Assembly (NCBI RefSeq): GCF_008364685.1
Contig: NZ_VTTL01000016.1
Span: 1 to 64,000 of the forward strand
Origin: Xanthobacter oligotrophicus
GTDB lineage: Bacteria; Pseudomonadota; Alphaproteobacteria; Rhizobiales; Xanthobacteraceae
Direction: 5' to 3'
DNA: 64,000 nucleotides
The position numbers and the translations under genes are program-made. Below the pieces are notes generated by a model. The model was not told where the DNA came from. It saw only the letters and a list, made by a program, of their open reading frames with translations, and made no database searches. Each line of letters opens with the position of its first letter. Position 1 is the first letter of the stretch. Of the stretch, positions 34,192 to 43,050 are shown one piece after another.

Positions 34192-35364
34192 ATGATCGAA
34201 AGAACCCTGTTCGGGGAGGATCACAATATTTTCCGCGAGACGGTCCGTCGTTTCGTAGAAAGAGAGATCGTTCCGTTTCACGAAAAATGGGAAAAGGATG
34301 GAATCGTTCCGCGTGAGCTTTGGCTCAAGGCGGGCAAGGAAGGACTTCTGTGCTGCACGGTTCCCGAAGAATACGGTGGATTGGGTGCTGATTACATTTT
34401 TGACGTGATCGTGTTCGAGGAGCTTTGGCGGGTGGGCGCGAGCGGCCCCGGCTTTCTAATCCATACGGATCTTGTGGCCACCTACATCCTGTCCTTTGGG
34501 ACGGAGGAACAGAAAAAGACCTGGCTGCCGAAGATGGTGCGTGGCGAGGCCATCGGGTCCCTCGGCATGACCGAGCCGCATGCCGGCAGCGACCTCAAGG
34601 CCATTCGCACCCGCGCGGTCCGGGACGGCGACGACTTCGTCATCAACGGCCAGAAGGTATTCATTTCCAACGGCCAGCTGTGCGACGTTCTGGTCCTCGC
34701 CACCAAAACGGATTCGGAGGCGGGCGCCAAGGGCGTCACCCTGTTCCTGGTGGAGGGCGATCGCCCCGGCTTCACCCGCGGCCGCAACCTCGACAAGCTC
34801 GGCATGAAGGCGCAGGACACCTCCGAGCTCTTCTTTGACAACGTGCGGATTCCAGCCACCAACATTTTGGGGCAGGAGGGGCGCGGCTTCGAGCTCATGA
34901 TGACGAAGCTGCCGCAGGAGCGCCTCGCGCAGGCGATCCGCTCCGCCATGGTGACCGAGACGGTGATCGACTACACCGTCGCCTATACCGCGGAGCGCAA
35001 GGCGTTCGGCCAGACCATCGCCGATTTCCAGAACACCCAGTTCAAGCTTGCTGACCTGAAGACCAAGGCGACGCTGGCGCGCGTCTTCACCGACAAGTGC
35101 ATCGAGCTGTTCATGGAAGGGCGGCTCGATGCCGTCGATGCGGCCATGGCCAAGATGTACACGGCCAACCTGCATTGCGAGACCGTGGACGAGTGCCTGC
35201 AGCTCTTCGGCGGCTGGGGCTACATGTGGGAATACCCCATCGCCCGGGCCTATGCGGATGCGCGCATCGTCAAGATCGCCGGCGGGTCCATCGAGATCAT
35301 GAAGCTCATCATCTCGCGGCAGATGTTCGCCGAATATCGCCGGACCCATCCCAAAGGACATTGA
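34192..35364 (+). CDS. Acyl-CoA dehydrogenase
   Basis: A 390-aa acyl-CoA dehydrogenase opening the plus-strand operon. GMTEPHAGSDLKAIRTRA, VINGQKVFISNGQLCDV, PQERLAQAIRSAM and GGWGYMWEYPIARAYAD are conserved. The usual 'IYGGTSEIM' reads VKIAGGSIEIMKLIISR, an unusual change at the active-site loop. Its first 80 codons are less GC-biased than the rest. Given the BadH/BadI-like genes that follow, it may desaturate an alicyclic acyl-CoA (a BadJ/AliB-like role). An upstream frame from 34150 adds 14 codons and is less likely. Confidence 0.9.
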   Translation: MIERTLFGEDHNIFRETVRRFVEREIVPFHEKWEKDGIVPRELWLKAGKEGLLCCTVPEEYGGLGADYIFDVIVFEELWRVGASGPGFLIHTDLVATYILSFGTEEQKKTWLPKMVRGEAIGSLGMTEPHAGSDLKAIRTRAVRDGDDFVINGQKVFISNGQLCDVLVLATKTDSEAGAKGVTLFLVEGDRPGFTRGRNLDKLGMKAQDTSELFFDNVRIPATNILGQEGRGFELMMTKLPQERLAQAIRSAMVTETVIDYTVAYTAERKAFGQTIADFQNTQFKLADLKTKATLARVFTDKCIELFMEGRLDAVDAAMAKMYTANLHCETVDECLQLFGGWGYMWEYPIARAYADARIVKIAGGSIEIMKLIISRQMFAEYRRTHPKGH

Positions 35365-35456
35365 CCTCGCTGCGCCGAACGCTCAGCGATCCGGAAAAAG
35401 AAGCGACGGTGCCGATAAGGCGCCGACGATCCAAGATCACGAAGGGAGACATTCTC

Positions 35457-36233
35457 ATGGTTGAGGCAACGGGACTGCGCGGCCTGTCCGGAAAGGTCGC
35501 GCTGGTGACCGGCGGCGGACAGGGTATCGGGCGCGCATTGGCGCTGCGGCTCGCAGCGGAGGGGTGCAAGCTCGCGCTGTTCGACATCAATCCGGCCGCC
35601 GCCGAGGAGACCGCCAGGCTCGCCGGCGACGCGGTGGTGAAGATTTATTCCGTCGATGTGGGTGATTATGGCGCCGTCCAGTCCGCGGTCGCCGCGGTCG
35701 AGCAGGATCTCGGTCCGATCTGGGTGCTGGTGAACAACGCCGGCTGGGATCGCCCCATGCCGTTCCTGAAAACCGATACCGCCTTGTGGGAGAAGATCAT
35801 CCGGATCAACCTTCACGGGCCTTTGAACCTGCACCATGCCGTGTGCGCCCGCATGTCGGAGCGTGGCGAAGGTCGCGTGGTCAACATCGCCTCGGACGCC
35901 GCACGCGTGGGCACCAGCGATGAGGCGGTTTATTCCGCGTGCAAGGGCGGGCTCATCTCCTTCACCAAGTCTGTGGCCCGCGAACTCGCCCGTAAGAACG
36001 TGCTGCTCAACGTGGTGTGCCCCGGCCCCACCAACACCCCCATGATGGCGGCGGTGCTGGGAGAAGGAGACCAGGCCGTGAAGTGGAAGGACGCCATGGT
36101 GCGGGGCATTCCGCTGAAACGCATGGGCGAGCCCGAGGACTATGCCGGCATCGTCGCCTTCCTGGCGTCGGAGGATGCCGCCTACATCACCGGCCAGACC
36201 ATTTCGGTCTCCGGCGGCATGAACATGATCTGA
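35457..36233 (+). CDS. SDR resembling 2-hydroxycyclohexanecarboxyl-CoA dehydrogenase (BadH)
   Basis: A 258-aa SDR: cofactor loop TGGGQGIGRALALRL, LVNNAGWDRPMPFLKTD, NIASDAARVGTSDEAVYSAC with catalytic Ser, Tyr and Lys, VCPGPTNTPMM, and ITGQTISVSGGMNMI. The 'NNAGWD' plus 'SDAARVG(S/T)' combination is what I associate with BadH, which oxidises 2-hydroxycyclohexanecarboxyl-CoA to the 2-keto form. The BadI-like ring hydrolase two genes on strengthens this. ATG 35457 is preferred over the longer frame. Confidence 0.75.
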   Translation: MVEATGLRGLSGKVALVTGGGQGIGRALALRLAAEGCKLALFDINPAAAEETARLAGDAVVKIYSVDVGDYGAVQSAVAAVEQDLGPIWVLVNNAGWDRPMPFLKTDTALWEKIIRINLHGPLNLHHAVCARMSERGEGRVVNIASDAARVGTSDEAVYSACKGGLISFTKSVARELARKNVLLNVVCPGPTNTPMMAAVLGEGDQAVKWKDAMVRGIPLKRMGEPEDYAGIVAFLASEDAAYITGQTISVSGGMNMI

Positions 36234-36236
36234 CGC

Positions 36237-36707
36237 ATGGCACCGCAATTGCCCGCTCCGCCGAACGGTTACGAGCCCCTGTTTGCCGGCCATCTCGGCT
36301 TCAGTGGGCTCACCGGACCCTATTTCGTCCGCATGGGCGAAGGTGCGCCTGTGCTCGGGTTCCGGGTGGAGGAGCGGCACCTCAACCCGTCCGGCGTCTG
36401 CCATGGCGGCGCGCTCGCGGCCTTTGCCGATTATCTCGCCGTGATCGTCCGGCACGTTGCTGGCGCGACCGACTTTTCCACGCCGACCGTGACGCTGTCC
36501 ATCGACTATCTCGCCCCTGTGCCCCTCGGGTCGTGGGTGGAACTCAATGGGCGGCTGCTGCGCCGGACGAAGAGCCTCCTGTTCGGCGACGGGATCATGC
36601 AGGTGGACGGGGCGGTAGTCACCCGCGTCGACGCGATCTTCACGCTGGGCCGGCCGCGGGCCGATCTCGGCTTCGACATTCCCCCGGGTGTGGTCTCGGC
36701 CGTCTGA
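36237..36707 (+). CDS. PaaI-type hotdog thioesterase
   Basis: A 156-aa single-hotdog protein: LNPSGVCHGGALAAFADYLA is the thioesterase motif, and STPTVTLSIDYLAPVPLGSW the second strand. It probably hydrolyses stalled CoA esters or a specific ring acyl-CoA, rescuing CoA. It begins 3 bp after the BadH-like stop. No other function is visible. Confidence 0.8.
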   Translation: MAPQLPAPPNGYEPLFAGHLGFSGLTGPYFVRMGEGAPVLGFRVEERHLNPSGVCHGGALAAFADYLAVIVRHVAGATDFSTPTVTLSIDYLAPVPLGSWVELNGRLLRRTKSLLFGDGIMQVDGAVVTRVDAIFTLGRPRADLGFDIPPGVVSAV

Positions 36708-36742
36708 GCCGGGTCGCCCACCCAAAAACCGGAACGTGACAG

Positions 36743-37528
36743 ATGAGCATTCCCTTCGAAGACGTGATCTACGAGGTGCGCGATCGGGCGGCCTGGATCA
36801 TCATCAATCGTCCCAAGGTCTACAACGCGTTCCGCGGCCAGACTTTGGAAGAGTTGATCAAGGCCTTCCACCTCGCCGCCAACGACCGCGGCGTCTCCAG
36901 CATCGTGCTGACCGGCGCCGGCGACAAGGCGTTCTGCACCGGCGGTGACCAGTCCGCCCATTCGGGTCAGTATGACGGGCGCGGTGTGGTGGGCCTTCCC
37001 ATCGACGAGCTGCAGGCCCTGATCCGCGACGTGCCGAAGCCGGTCATCGCCCGGGTGAACGGCTTCGCCATCGGCGGCGGCAACGTGCTCGCCACCTTGT
37101 GTGACCTCACCATCGCAGCCGACACGGCGCAGTTCGGCCAGGTTGGCCCCAAGGTCGGATCGGTGGACGCCGGCTGGGGCACCGCCTTCCTCGCCCGTCA
37201 CATCGGCGACAAGCGCGCCCGCGAGATGTGGTTCATCAATGATCGCTACACCGCCCAGCAGGCGCACGAGATGGGGCTTGTCAACAAGGTGGTGCCGGCG
37301 GCGGAACTCGACGCAGCGGTGAAGGACTGGACCGACAAGCTGGCCCAGCGCTCGCCCACGGCGCTGGCGCTGGCCAAGCGCTCGTTCAACGCGGATTCCG
37401 ACAACATCCGCGGCATCAGCAACTTCGCGCTGCATGCGGTGAAGCTCTACTACGACACGCCGGAATCCAAGGAAGGCGTCGCCGCCTTCAACGAGAAGCG
37501 CGTGCCGGACTTCCACAAGTTCACCTGA
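36743..37528 (+). CDS. badI: 2-ketocyclohexanecarboxyl-CoA hydrolase-like ring-cleaving crotonase (BadI)
   Basis: A 261-aa crotonase-fold protein of the BadI/MenB branch rather than a normal hydratase: DRAAWIIINRPKVYNAFRGQ, FCTGGDQSAHSGQYDGRG, GFAIGGGNVLATLCDLTIAA, FGQVGPKVGSVDAGWGTAFL and the end YYDTPESKEGVAAFNEKRVP. These segments match what I recall of BadI, which opens the ring of 2-ketocyclohexanecarboxyl-CoA hydrolytically to pimelyl-CoA. It lies downstream of the BadH-like SDR. The ring may carry substituents. If right, the operon degrades a cyclohexane carboxylate. Confidence 0.75.
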   Translation: MSIPFEDVIYEVRDRAAWIIINRPKVYNAFRGQTLEELIKAFHLAANDRGVSSIVLTGAGDKAFCTGGDQSAHSGQYDGRGVVGLPIDELQALIRDVPKPVIARVNGFAIGGGNVLATLCDLTIAADTAQFGQVGPKVGSVDAGWGTAFLARHIGDKRAREMWFINDRYTAQQAHEMGLVNKVVPAAELDAAVKDWTDKLAQRSPTALALAKRSFNADSDNIRGISNFALHAVKLYYDTPESKEGVAAFNEKRVPDFHKFT

Positions 37529-37536
37529 GGCCTCCT

Positions 37537-37567
37537 CACCCCGTCCCCCTCCTTTGGGGACGGGGTG
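37537..37567. repeat. Intercistronic hairpin
   Basis: Perfect 12-bp arms CACCCCGTCCCC (37537-37548) and its complement (37556-37567) with a 7-base loop, just after the BadI-like stop. It is a common palindrome in related genomes. It could act as a processing or attenuation site before the BKACE gene. Confidence 0.55.
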
Positions 37568-37652
37568 CCATTTTCGGCACGGGTGAGGCGGGCGGGGGAA
37601 GCGGCCGCCACGGACGGACAACAAGAAGACCAGTACAATCGGGAGGAGCGGC

Positions 37653-38579
37653 ATGTCCGCGAAAGTCGTCATTTCCTGTGCGGTGACGGGATCGATCCAT
37701 ACCCCATCCATGTCGCCCTATCTTCCCGTGACGGCAGCGGAAATTGCCGAATCCGCCATTGGTGCGGCTGAGGCGGGGGCGGCCATCGTCCATCTGCATG
37801 CGCGAAACCCGCAGGACGGGCGGCCCGACCAGTCGCCGGAGGCGTTCGAGCCCTTCCTGCGCGCCATCAAGCAGGCCTCGAACGTGGTGGTGAACCTCAC
37901 CACCGGCGGCTCGCCCTATATGAGCGTGGAAGAGCGGGTGCGCCCCGCGGCCGTGTGGAAGCCGGAAGTGGCGAGCCTCAACATGGGCTCCATGAACTTC
38001 GGCCTCTTCCCCATGCTGAAGCGCTACAAGGACTTCAAGCACGCATGGGAGCCGGCCATGCTGGAAGGCTCCCACGACCTCGTCTTCCGCAATTCGTTCA
38101 AGGACATCCGCTACGCGCTGGAGACCTTGAACGAGACCGGCACCCGCTACGAGTTTGAGTGCTACGACACCAGCCATCTCTACAACCTGCATTATTTCTG
38201 GACCGAGGGCCTGGTGAAGGCGCCGCTCTTCATCCAGACCTGCTTCGGCCTTCTGGGCGGCATCGGCTCCCATCCGGACGACGTGATGCACATGAAGCGC
38301 ACCGCCGACCGCCTCTTCGGGGACAATTACCGCTGGTCGGTGCTTGCCGCCGGCCGTGCCCAGATGCCGGTTGCCGCCATGGCGGCCGCCATGGGCGGCC
38401 ACGTTCGGGTGGGCCTCGAGGACAGCCTGTGGCTCGGCCGCAGCAAGCTCGCAGAGAGCAACGCCGAGCAGGTGCGGCAGGTGCGGCAGATCATCGAAGG
38501 GCTGGGACTCGAGATCGCCACCCCCGACGAGGCGCGCGAGATCCTGAAGCTCAAGGGCGGCGACAAGGTGGCCTTCTGA
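37653..38579 (+). CDS. Beta-keto acid cleavage enzyme (BKACE, DUF849)
   Basis: A 308-aa BKACE: metal-binding HLHAR (about residues 46-50) preceded by AIVHLHARNPQDG, LTTGGSPYMSVEERV, CFGLLGGIGSHPDDVMHMKR and GGHVRVGLEDSLWLGRSKLA. It condenses a beta-keto acid with acetyl-CoA to give acetoacetate and a shorter acyl-CoA, cutting without a hydrolytic step. It might process a 3-oxo acid freed by the thioesterase next door. An ATG at 37653 follows GGGAGGAG. Confidence 0.88.
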   Translation: MSAKVVISCAVTGSIHTPSMSPYLPVTAAEIAESAIGAAEAGAAIVHLHARNPQDGRPDQSPEAFEPFLRAIKQASNVVVNLTTGGSPYMSVEERVRPAAVWKPEVASLNMGSMNFGLFPMLKRYKDFKHAWEPAMLEGSHDLVFRNSFKDIRYALETLNETGTRYEFECYDTSHLYNLHYFWTEGLVKAPLFIQTCFGLLGGIGSHPDDVMHMKRTADRLFGDNYRWSVLAAGRAQMPVAAMAAAMGGHVRVGLEDSLWLGRSKLAESNAEQVRQVRQIIEGLGLEIATPDEAREILKLKGGDKVAF

Positions 38580-38665
38580 CCCGGCATTGCACGCTCCGTT
38601 GGACGTGCCCGGTGAGAAAAAAGGCCGGGCGCCGCGGCCCGCACTGTCGCGGAGGGGAGGAAAGA

Positions 38666-39556
38666 ATGACGACACCGTTCCGATCAGGCGTGCTCGACGG
38701 CAAGCGCATCCTCGTGACCGGAGGAGGCACGGGCCTTGGCCGCGCCATTTCCGAGGCCCTCGTGTCCCACGGGGCCGCCGTCTATATCTGCGGTCGGCGC
38801 GAAGCGGTGCTCACCGAGGCCGCCGATGCCATTCGCGCGGTTCATGGCGGCACCATCGTTCCCATGGTCTGCAATCTGCGCGAGCCGGCGCAGATCGAAA
38901 CCATGCTCGACGAGATCTGGCGCGACGGCCCGCTCACCGGGCTTCTCAACAACGCCGCCGCGAACTTCATCGCGCCCACCAAGGATCTGTCGCCGCGCGG
39001 CTATGAGGCCATCCGCTCCACCGTCATGGATGGCAGCTTCTATACCACCTTGGAGCTGGGGAAGCGCTGGATCGCCCAGGGGCTCGGCGGTTCCATCGTC
39101 AGCAATCTTGTCACCTGGGTGTGGACCGGCTCGGCCTATGTGGTGCCCTCCGCCATGTCCAAGGCGGCGCTCCACGCCATGACCATGTCGCTGGCGGTGG
39201 AATGGGCGCCCTACGGCATCCGTCTCAATGCCACTGCGCCTGGTCCCTTCCCCACTGAAGGAGCGTGGGAGAAGCTGAACCCCATCCCCGAAGCCTCGGT
39301 GGGCGCGACCCAGGCGGACGAGATTCCCATGGGGCGACACGGTGCCATCCACGAACTGCAGAACCTCGTCGCCTTCCTGATGGCGGACGGCTGCGACTTC
39401 CTCACTGGCCAGACCATCGCCATCGATGGTGGGCACCATCTGGCGGCGCCGAGCACCTTCGCCGGGCTGAGTAAGCTCACCCCCGAACAGTGGGAGCGGG
39501 CTCGCACCTCCATCCGCGCCGCGTCCGATCGTGACAAGCAGCAACGCACGGCCTGA
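38666..39556 (+). CDS. SDR, 2,4-dienoyl-CoA reductase-like
   Basis: A 296-aa SDR: VTGGGTGLGRAISEALVSHG, NLREPAQIETMLDEIW, LLNNAAANFIAPTKDLSPRG and DFLTGQTIAIDGGHHL. The 'NNAAANFIAP' and the FxTEGAW region recall DECR-type dienoyl-CoA reductases and related peroxisomal SDRs. It might remove a double bond left by the ring or isoprenoid side chain. The frame is open farther upstream; ATG 38666 follows GGAGGGGAGG. Confidence 0.72.
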   Translation: MTTPFRSGVLDGKRILVTGGGTGLGRAISEALVSHGAAVYICGRREAVLTEAADAIRAVHGGTIVPMVCNLREPAQIETMLDEIWRDGPLTGLLNNAAANFIAPTKDLSPRGYEAIRSTVMDGSFYTTLELGKRWIAQGLGGSIVSNLVTWVWTGSAYVVPSAMSKAALHAMTMSLAVEWAPYGIRLNATAPGPFPTEGAWEKLNPIPEASVGATQADEIPMGRHGAIHELQNLVAFLMADGCDFLTGQTIAIDGGHHLAAPSTFAGLSKLTPEQWERARTSIRAASDRDKQQRTA

Positions 39557-39575
39557 TGCAGCGGGAGAACCTGTC

Positions 39576-40364
39576 ATGAGCTTTTCGGCCTTCGGTTTTG
39601 AAATTCAGGACGGCGTGGCGCACATCACGCTGAACCAGCCCGAACGGGGCAATCCGCTCGACGAGCGCTTCTGCGCGGAATTCAACGCGATTGCCACGGC
39701 GTGCGCGAGCGACCCCGCTGTTCGCGCAGTGCTCATCGACGCCAAGGGACGCTTCTTCAGTGTCGGCGGCGACCTGCAATCCCTGACGCGGGACCGGGCC
39801 GACCTGCCGCGCTTCGTTCTCTCCGCCACGGCGAACCTGCACATGGGGGTCGCACGCTTCGCCCGCATGCGCGCGCCGGTGGTCATGGCCGTGCATGCCC
39901 TGGCAGCCGGCGGGGCCGTGGCGCTGGCGGCGGCGGCCGACTTCGTGCTCGCGGCGCCGGGGGCCGCCTTCTATGCCGCCTTCACCGGGATCGGTATCTG
40001 CGGCGACTCAGGCACTTCCCACTACCTGCCGCGGCGCGTCGGCCCCCGGCGGGCGGCGGAATTTCTGATGCTGAACGAGACCTGGAGCGCACAGGCCGCA
40101 CGAGAAGCCGGTCTCATAACCCGCGTGGTCGAGGAGGACAGGCTTCAAATAGAGGCGCTCGCTCTGGCACAGAAGCTGGCTGATGGACCGACCCGGGCCT
40201 TTGGCGAGATCAGGGCGCTGCTGCTCGACAGCCCGACCCGGAGTCTGGAGGCCCAGCTGGAGCAGGAGGCGCACGCGATGGTGCGCTGCGTGCAGACGGA
40301 GGATGCCTGGAACGGCATGGGCGCGGTGAAGGGGAAGACGAAGCCAGCCTTCGAAGGGCGCTGA
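39576..40364 (+). CDS. Enoyl-CoA hydratase/isomerase
   Basis: A 262-aa crotonase: FEIQDGVAHITLNQPERGNP, DAKGRFFSVGGDLQSLTRDR and AVHALAAGGAVALAAAADFV. The oxyanion-hole Gly-Gly of the second loop is present, but the usual catalytic Glu in 'GGGCEL' is replaced (AGGAVAL), which suggests isomerase or another crotonase reaction rather than classical hydration. Gene order places it between the SDR and another hydratase. Confidence 0.78.
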   Translation: MSFSAFGFEIQDGVAHITLNQPERGNPLDERFCAEFNAIATACASDPAVRAVLIDAKGRFFSVGGDLQSLTRDRADLPRFVLSATANLHMGVARFARMRAPVVMAVHALAAGGAVALAAAADFVLAAPGAAFYAAFTGIGICGDSGTSHYLPRRVGPRRAAEFLMLNETWSAQAAREAGLITRVVEEDRLQIEALALAQKLADGPTRAFGEIRALLLDSPTRSLEAQLEQEAHAMVRCVQTEDAWNGMGAVKGKTKPAFEGR

Positions 40365-40395
40365 AGACGCCCGCCACAGATAAAGGGGAGTAGAC

Positions 40396-41196
40396 ATGTC
40401 CGATCCATCGAGCACAGACCCCGTCGGGGAGGCGCCGGTCCTCGTCGCGCGCGACGGGCGCGTCGCGTTGATCCGCCTCAACCGGCCCAAGGCGCTCAAT
40501 GCGCTCAACTCGGAGGTGATGCGGATCCTGGCGGCGACCGTCACCGCGCTCGACCGCGACATCGAGGTGGGCGCCATCGTCATCACCGGGTCGGAGAAGG
40601 CGTTCGCGGCCGGCGCCGACATCAAGGAGATGGCCGAGCGCAGCGCCGTCGAGATGCTGCTTGAAGACTGGTTCGCCGGATGGGACGCGGTGGGCCGCTG
40701 CCGCACGCCCCTCATTGCTGCGGTGTCCGGTTTCGCGCTTGGCGGGGGATGCGAACTCGCATTGATGTGCGACCTCATCATTGCCAGCGAGACGGCGAAG
40801 TTCGGCCAGCCGGAGATCAAGCTCGGCGTCATTCCAGGCATGGGCGGCTCGCAGCGCCTCACCCGTGCCATTGGCAAATACAAGGCCATGGACCTCATCC
40901 TCACCGGCCGCATGATCACCGCCGGGGAAGCCGATCAGGCGGGTCTGGTGTCGCGCGTGGTGCCCGTGGAGCGCCACCTCGCGGAGGCGATGGAGGCGGC
41001 ACGGACCATCGCCAGCTACGGCAAGCCGTCTCTCCTGGCGGCGAAGGAGAGCGTCAACCGTGCCTTCGAGGTCGGGCTTTCGGACGGGCTTCTGTTCGAG
41101 CGCCGGGTGTTCCATGCTTTGTTCGCCACCGCGGACCAGAAGGAAGGCATGCTGGCGTTTAGCGAGAAGCGGCCGGCGCGTTTCCGTCACGCCTGA
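40396..41196 (+). CDS. Enoyl-CoA hydratase
   Basis: A 266-aa classical hydratase: [56 protein letters not shown] with both catalytic glutamates. It should hydrate the enoyl-CoA formed by the acyl-CoA dehydrogenase at 34192, giving the hydroxyacyl-CoA for the BadH-like SDR (a BadK-like role). Last of the tight plus-strand beta-oxidation run. Confidence 0.9.
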   Translation: MSDPSSTDPVGEAPVLVARDGRVALIRLNRPKALNALNSEVMRILAATVTALDRDIEVGAIVITGSEKAFAAGADIKEMAERSAVEMLLEDWFAGWDAVGRCRTPLIAAVSGFALGGGCELALMCDLIIASETAKFGQPEIKLGVIPGMGGSQRLTRAIGKYKAMDLILTGRMITAGEADQAGLVSRVVPVERHLAEAMEAARTIASYGKPSLLAAKESVNRAFEVGLSDGLLFERRVFHALFATADQKEGMLAFSEKRPARFRHA

Positions 41197-41478
41197 AGCG
41201 CTTTCCACCTCTTTGATGAGAGACGGATTCGCCGTTCCAGCCGTACTTAGGTCCGGGGCTGAATTCCCCCGCGCCCCGTCATAATTCCCTATCGCCGGGC
41301 GCTTCGAGTTCGGTCGCCGGCCCCCTCGGGAGGGCGGAGGTTTGCGCGCGCCCGGCAAGGCGATGCCGCACGCCGGGCGAAAGGGGCGATGCTGAGCTTT
41401 CGCCGCCAAGGTTTGGAGGGTCATCACAGGCCGGGTGGGGATTTTCAGACAGCCAATAATTCGAGCGAGGGAAGAAAG

Positions 41479-42921
41479 ATGAACGTACTCGCCACGTTGG
41501 GGAATGGAACGCTGATGGATGTGCATGAAAACATGCGGCGACTTCTTGAGCGTCAGCGCGCCGCGCATCTCGCGGCGGGCGCGCTGAGCGCCGCGCAGAG
41601 GGTGGACTGGCTTGACCGGCTCATCGGGCTGATGGTGGACTTCCAGTCCGAGATCGCTGATGCGGTGAACGAGGACTTCGGCGGTCGCAGTCGCGAAGCA
41701 ACCCTGATGGCGGATGTCTTCGCCGTCGTCAGCTCCCTAAAGCTCGCCAAGGCCGGCGTCGCCGAATGGATGCGGCCCGAGCTCCATGAAGGCATTTTCC
41801 CCGATGCCGAGGCCCGCGTGGAGCACGTTCCGCTTGGTGTGGTGGGCCTGATGAGCCCTTGGAATTTTCCTTTCAACCTGACCTTCGCTCCGCTCGCCGG
41901 CATCGTTTCGGCGGGAAACCGCTGCCTGATCAAGCCGTCCGAGTTCACCCCCGTCTCGTCGGCGCTGATGGCTCGCATGGTGGCGTCCGCCTTTGACCCG
42001 TCCGAGATCGCGGTGGTGACGGGTGGCGCCGACGTGGCACAGGCCTTCGCCAGCCTCCCGTTCGACCACCTGCTCTTTACCGGCGGTGGTTCGGTGGCCA
42101 AGCACATCATGCGCGCGGCGGCCGACAATCTGGTGCCGGTGACCCTGGAGCTGGGCGGCAAGTGCCCGGTGATCGTCTCCGCCGACGCGTCGATCGCCGA
42201 TGCCGCGGCGCGCATCATGACCATCAAGAGCCTGAATGCCGGCCAGATCTGTCTTGCGCCGGATTATGTGCTTCTGCCGGATGGCCGCGTCGACAGCTTC
42301 GTCGAGGAGGCTTCCAAGGCGATCGCGGCCATGTACCCGACGCTCGCAGCCAATCCGGACTACACCTCGATCATCAATGCGCGTCACTTCGACCGCCTGC
42401 AGGGCTATCTGGCCGATGCCCGGGCGAAAGGCGCGTCTCTCGTCGAGCTGAATCCCGCGGGCGAATCCTTCGACGTGAATTCCTACCGGATACCGCCCAC
42501 GCTGGTAATCGGCGCCACCGACGACATGAAGATCATGCAGGACGAGATCTTCGGACCGCTGCTTCCGGTGCGTACCTATGGGGCGATCGACGAGGCGATT
42601 TCCTACGTCAACGGCAAGCCCACGCCGCTCGCCCTCTATTATTTCGGTGGCGGCGAGGAAGAGCAGCGCGTCCTCGACCGCACCCGCTCCGGCGGCGTGA
42701 CGGTGAACGACGTGATGACCCACGCCTTCGCCGAAAACCTCCCCTTCGGCGGGGTCGGCCCGTCTGGGAGCGGGGCCTATCACGGCAAGGCGGGTTTCCT
42801 GAACTTCAGCCACGCCCGCTCCATCTACCGCCAGAGCAAGATGATCGAAGCTGAATACATGATCCGCCCGCCGTTCGGCGAGGCCATGCGGCAGTTCCTC
42901 TCCGCAGCCATCTCCCGCTAG
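41479..42921 (+). CDS. Aldehyde dehydrogenase, coniferyl-aldehyde type
   Basis: A 480-aa aldehyde dehydrogenase of the coniferyl/alkyl-aldehyde branch, in which the membrane anchor or 'LPWNFP' sequence is PWNFPFNL. Catalytic Asn129, Glu224 (LELGGKCPV) and Cys258 (NAGQICLAPDY) are present. The start at 41479 follows a GGAAGAAAG site. In the alkane/xylene analogy it corresponds to AlkH/XylC/CymC, oxidising the aldehyde produced from the hydrocarbon by the hydroxylase and alcohol dehydrogenase encoded downstream. A 282-bp gap with no clear gene precedes it, so it probably has its own promoter. Confidence 0.88.
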   Translation: MNVLATLGNGTLMDVHENMRRLLERQRAAHLAAGALSAAQRVDWLDRLIGLMVDFQSEIADAVNEDFGGRSREATLMADVFAVVSSLKLAKAGVAEWMRPELHEGIFPDAEARVEHVPLGVVGLMSPWNFPFNLTFAPLAGIVSAGNRCLIKPSEFTPVSSALMARMVASAFDPSEIAVVTGGADVAQAFASLPFDHLLFTGGGSVAKHIMRAAADNLVPVTLELGGKCPVIVSADASIADAAARIMTIKSLNAGQICLAPDYVLLPDGRVDSFVEEASKAIAAMYPTLAANPDYTSIINARHFDRLQGYLADARAKGASLVELNPAGESFDVNSYRIPPTLVIGATDDMKIMQDEIFGPLLPVRTYGAIDEAISYVNGKPTPLALYYFGGGEEEQRVLDRTRSGGVTVNDVMTHAFAENLPFGGVGPSGSGAYHGKAGFLNFSHARSIYRQSKMIEAEYMIRPPFGEAMRQFLSAAISR

Positions 42922-42996
42922 AGCCGGATCCGATCGGGTTGGATCGGGCCTGATCGGTGAATCCGTCTCTCAACTCTAAGAAAGAGAACACGCTAT

Positions 42997-43025
42997 CCGA
43001 TCAGCTTGCGATGCAAGCTGATCGG
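42997..43025. repeat. Perfect palindrome, intercistronic
   Basis: 13-bp arms CCGATCAGCTTGC and its complement around GAT, preceded by imperfect CCGATC/GATCGG repeats from 42929. It lies between the aldehyde dehydrogenase and the reductase gene. It may be a dispersed repeat or terminator-like element; it could reduce expression of the downstream gene. Confidence 0.6.
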
Positions 43026-43050
43026 CGCGTGGCCAAGAGACATTGTTGCC

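Noticed and set aside
35250-36725. 491-aa minus-strand ORF
   Set aside because: Antisense of the BadH-like SDR and thioesterase; Gly/His/Arg-rich shadow.
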